Under the pieces are notes generated by a model. That model was not told the DNA's origin. It worked only from the letters and a program-made list of their open reading frames with translations, and did not search any database. A stretch of 64,000 nt of DNA from Synechococcus sp. UW140 (GTDB taxonomy: Bacteria > Cyanobacteriota > Cyanobacteriia > PCC-6307 > Cyanobiaceae): the NCBI RefSeq assembly GCF_900474295.1, contig NZ_UCOB01000015.1, positions 1-64,000 on the forward strand. Reading direction: 5' to 3'. The position numbers were made by a program, and so were the translations under genes. Positions 63,945-64,000 of this stretch are shown here, in pieces. Position 1 is the first letter of the stretch; each line of letters begins with the position of its first letter.

Positions 63945-64000
63945 ATGAGGGAGTGGTGGCATTGGTCTCCCACCCAGGACGATCGACTGGAGAGCTTCGG
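63945..64000 (+). CDS. ktrA: KtrA/TrkA-type regulatory subunit, N-terminal fragment cut by window edge
   Basis: The frame starts at ATG 63945 with AGGAG 8 bp upstream and reads MREWWHWSPTQDDRLESFG to the edge, the position just before the expected NAD-binding GxGxxG fold. Identification rests on operon order after ktrB and on the pre-fold leader, since the Rossmann core is outside the window. Confidence 0.6.
   Translation, partial: MREWWHWSPTQDDRLESF

Overview
The window is a gene-dense cyanobacterial chromosome segment, most likely from a marine picocyanobacterium of the Synechococcus/Cyanobium group. Evidence: a permuted two-piece tmRNA whose tag reads ANNIVRFSRQAAPVAA, and genes for PsbX, Ycf66, Ycf19/YggT, a high-light-inducible protein, a CpcG rod-core linker, a CpcS/CpeS-type bilin lyase, SufR, the ferredoxin-thioredoxin reductase catalytic subunit and the cyanobacterial RarA fusion. 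Most genes are GC-rich, closely packed and often overlap at starts or tails.

Left end, 1-3.7 kb: an accessory cassette beside the tmRNA gene. It holds a RAYT-type Y1 transposase cut by the window edge, a PqqD-like peptide-recognition protein, and an overlapping minus-strand trio (HprK-like kinase, sulfotransferase, GNAT-like acetyltransferase). PqqD with an HprK-like kinase recalls peptide-modification systems, but no precursor, cyclase or protease is visible. A short degenerate frame and a tandem 10-bp repeat lie between the cassette and the tmRNA.

3.7-34 kb is mostly conserved core: an RlmL-like rRNA methyltransferase, two envelope-stress-type membrane proteins, a stand-alone LigD-type phosphoesterase domain, SMC, a PRC-barrel protein, MsrB, a LpxB-like protein, tRNA-Leu(GAG), AccC, YggT, PsbX, Ycf66, two TolB-like lipoproteins, an Hli protein, a BacA-like ABC exporter, a HIT protein, ComM, rpsU, Def, an S9 peptidase, an MtnA/class II aldolase pair (probable DHAP-shunt module) and a Tat-type metallophosphoesterase. 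The ftrC-sufBCDS operon follows, divergent from sufR. Between them lies a perfect inverted repeat (9-bp arms, 6-bp spacer) that is a good SufR operator candidate.

35-38.5 kb carries phycobilisome functions (bilin lyase, CpcG) and a DUF4912 protein. 38.5-44.6 kb is an accessory stretch, visibly more AT-rich from about 40 kb, coding mainly for small secreted, lipo- or membrane proteins. It includes a phospholipase-D-like lipoprotein with an embedded EF-hand, a detached duplicate of that gene's 3' end, a frameshifted small secreted gene and an OmpA-like protein.

44.7-64 kb returns to core functions: phosphoglucomutase; an RND efflux operon whose permease has an unusual hydrophobic insertion; the RarA fusion; a DUF1400 protein; a phosphopantetheinyl transferase; PrxQ; CoaX; CysH; a type II NADH dehydrogenase; HflX; an SLC13-like permease with RCK_C domains; and KtrB with the start of KtrA. 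I see no CRISPR array, prophage or intact insertion sequence. The best candidates for unusual biology are the PqqD/HprK/sulfotransferase/GNAT cassette, the 40-43 kb secreted-protein islet, the modified RND permease and the RarA fusion domain.
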